Assembly (NCBI GenBank): GCA_030428705.1
Contig: JAUIDI010000003.1
Span: forward strand, 496,001 to 560,000
DNA from: Bacteroidia bacterium
GTDB taxonomy: Bacteria > Bacteroidota > Bacteroidia > Flavobacteriales > Flavobacteriaceae
Reading direction: 5' to 3'
Length of the DNA stretch: 64,000 nucleotides
Part shown: positions 63,932 to 64,000 of the stretch, piece by piece
Numbering within the stretch: the stretch's first letter is position 1
Layout: the number at the start of each line of letters is the position of its first letter
Notes under the pieces: model-generated
Database searches by the model: none
Seen by the model: the letters and a program-made list of their open reading frames with translations, nothing else
What the model was told of the DNA's origin: nothing
Made by a program: the position numbers and the translations under genes

Positions 63932-63939
63932 CAAATGTA
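63932..63939 (-). promoter_or_regulatory. Probable -7 element of the head-GIN gene
   Basis: CAAATGTA on the plus strand reads TACATTTG on the minus strand, an exact TAnnTTTG match 45 bases before the ATG. Nothing else is recognisable between here and the window end. Confidence 0.4.
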
Positions 63940-64000
63940 ATAATTGTGCCCAAAACTTGAATACGGCATTCAAAATTAATGTTTCTAAAGAATACAAACT

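Overview
The window is a 64 kb stretch of chromosome from a member of the Bacteroidota, most likely a gliding or formerly gliding marine-type Flavobacteriaceae. The evidence is a complete gldKLMN type IX secretion/gliding operon, class II HMG-CoA reductase paired with a GYDIA-type GHMP kinase, TonB-dependent receptor biology, lipoproteins with Bacteroidota-style lipoboxes, near absence of Shine-Dalgarno sequences, and repeated TAnnTTTG (-7) promoter elements. The genus assignment is inference only. It is almost entirely core chromosome. I see no rRNA, tRNA, CRISPR, insertion sequence or prophage, and no gene-free stretch longer than about 220 bases.

Layout. 1-5146: end of coaX, then an outer-membrane protein, a TPR protein, lptC, a small membrane protein and a CorC/HlyC-type CBS protein, all closely packed. 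5312-7432: PpiD-type periplasmic chaperone. 7442-9672 (minus): mevalonate-pathway pair. 9826-13507: dipeptidyl peptidase IV plus POT peptide transporter. 13524-18480 (minus): comEC, an NlpC/P60 lipoprotein, lpxB, a small membrane protein and surE. 18673-21809: tail-specific protease and a secreted nuclease. 21820-27440 (minus): rod-shape operon mreB-mreC-mreD-mrdA-rodA. 27506-29581 (minus): purH and a GAF free-Met-sulfoxide reductase. 29697-33592: four-gene cysteine-rich heavy-metal module around a TonB-dependent receptor. 33717-35725 (minus): groES-groEL. 35867-40543 (minus): miaB, a sigma-54 activator, lptE, a TPR-like protein and secG. 40675-43552: membrane protein, then a two-lipoprotein operon, one of them with a Kunitz domain. 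43699-47524: topA and an arginase-fold protein with lost metal ligands. 47647-52333: gldKLMN. 52542-57031: FAD oxidoreductase, DUF983 protein, ABC-F ATPase, LRR protein. 57200-63002: tripartite RND efflux pump. 63017-63887: a tiny CPXCG protein that looks frameshifted, and a head-GIN adhesin-like protein.

The genes centre on envelope construction (LptC, LptE, LpxB, PpiD, SecG, Mre/Rod, T9SS), peptide use, metal handling and efflux. The most unusual signals are: a near-canonical sigma-54 promoter before groES with a sigma-54 activator gene about 2-3 kb away; a metal-ligand-depleted arginase homologue directly before gldK; a bacterial Kunitz-domain lipoprotein with an acidic P1 residue; the all-cysteine metal module with a palindrome over its second gene's leader; a frameshifted CPXCG gene; terminators hidden inside convergent coding sequences; and TAnnTTTG boxes so close to start codons that leaderless mRNAs are likely.
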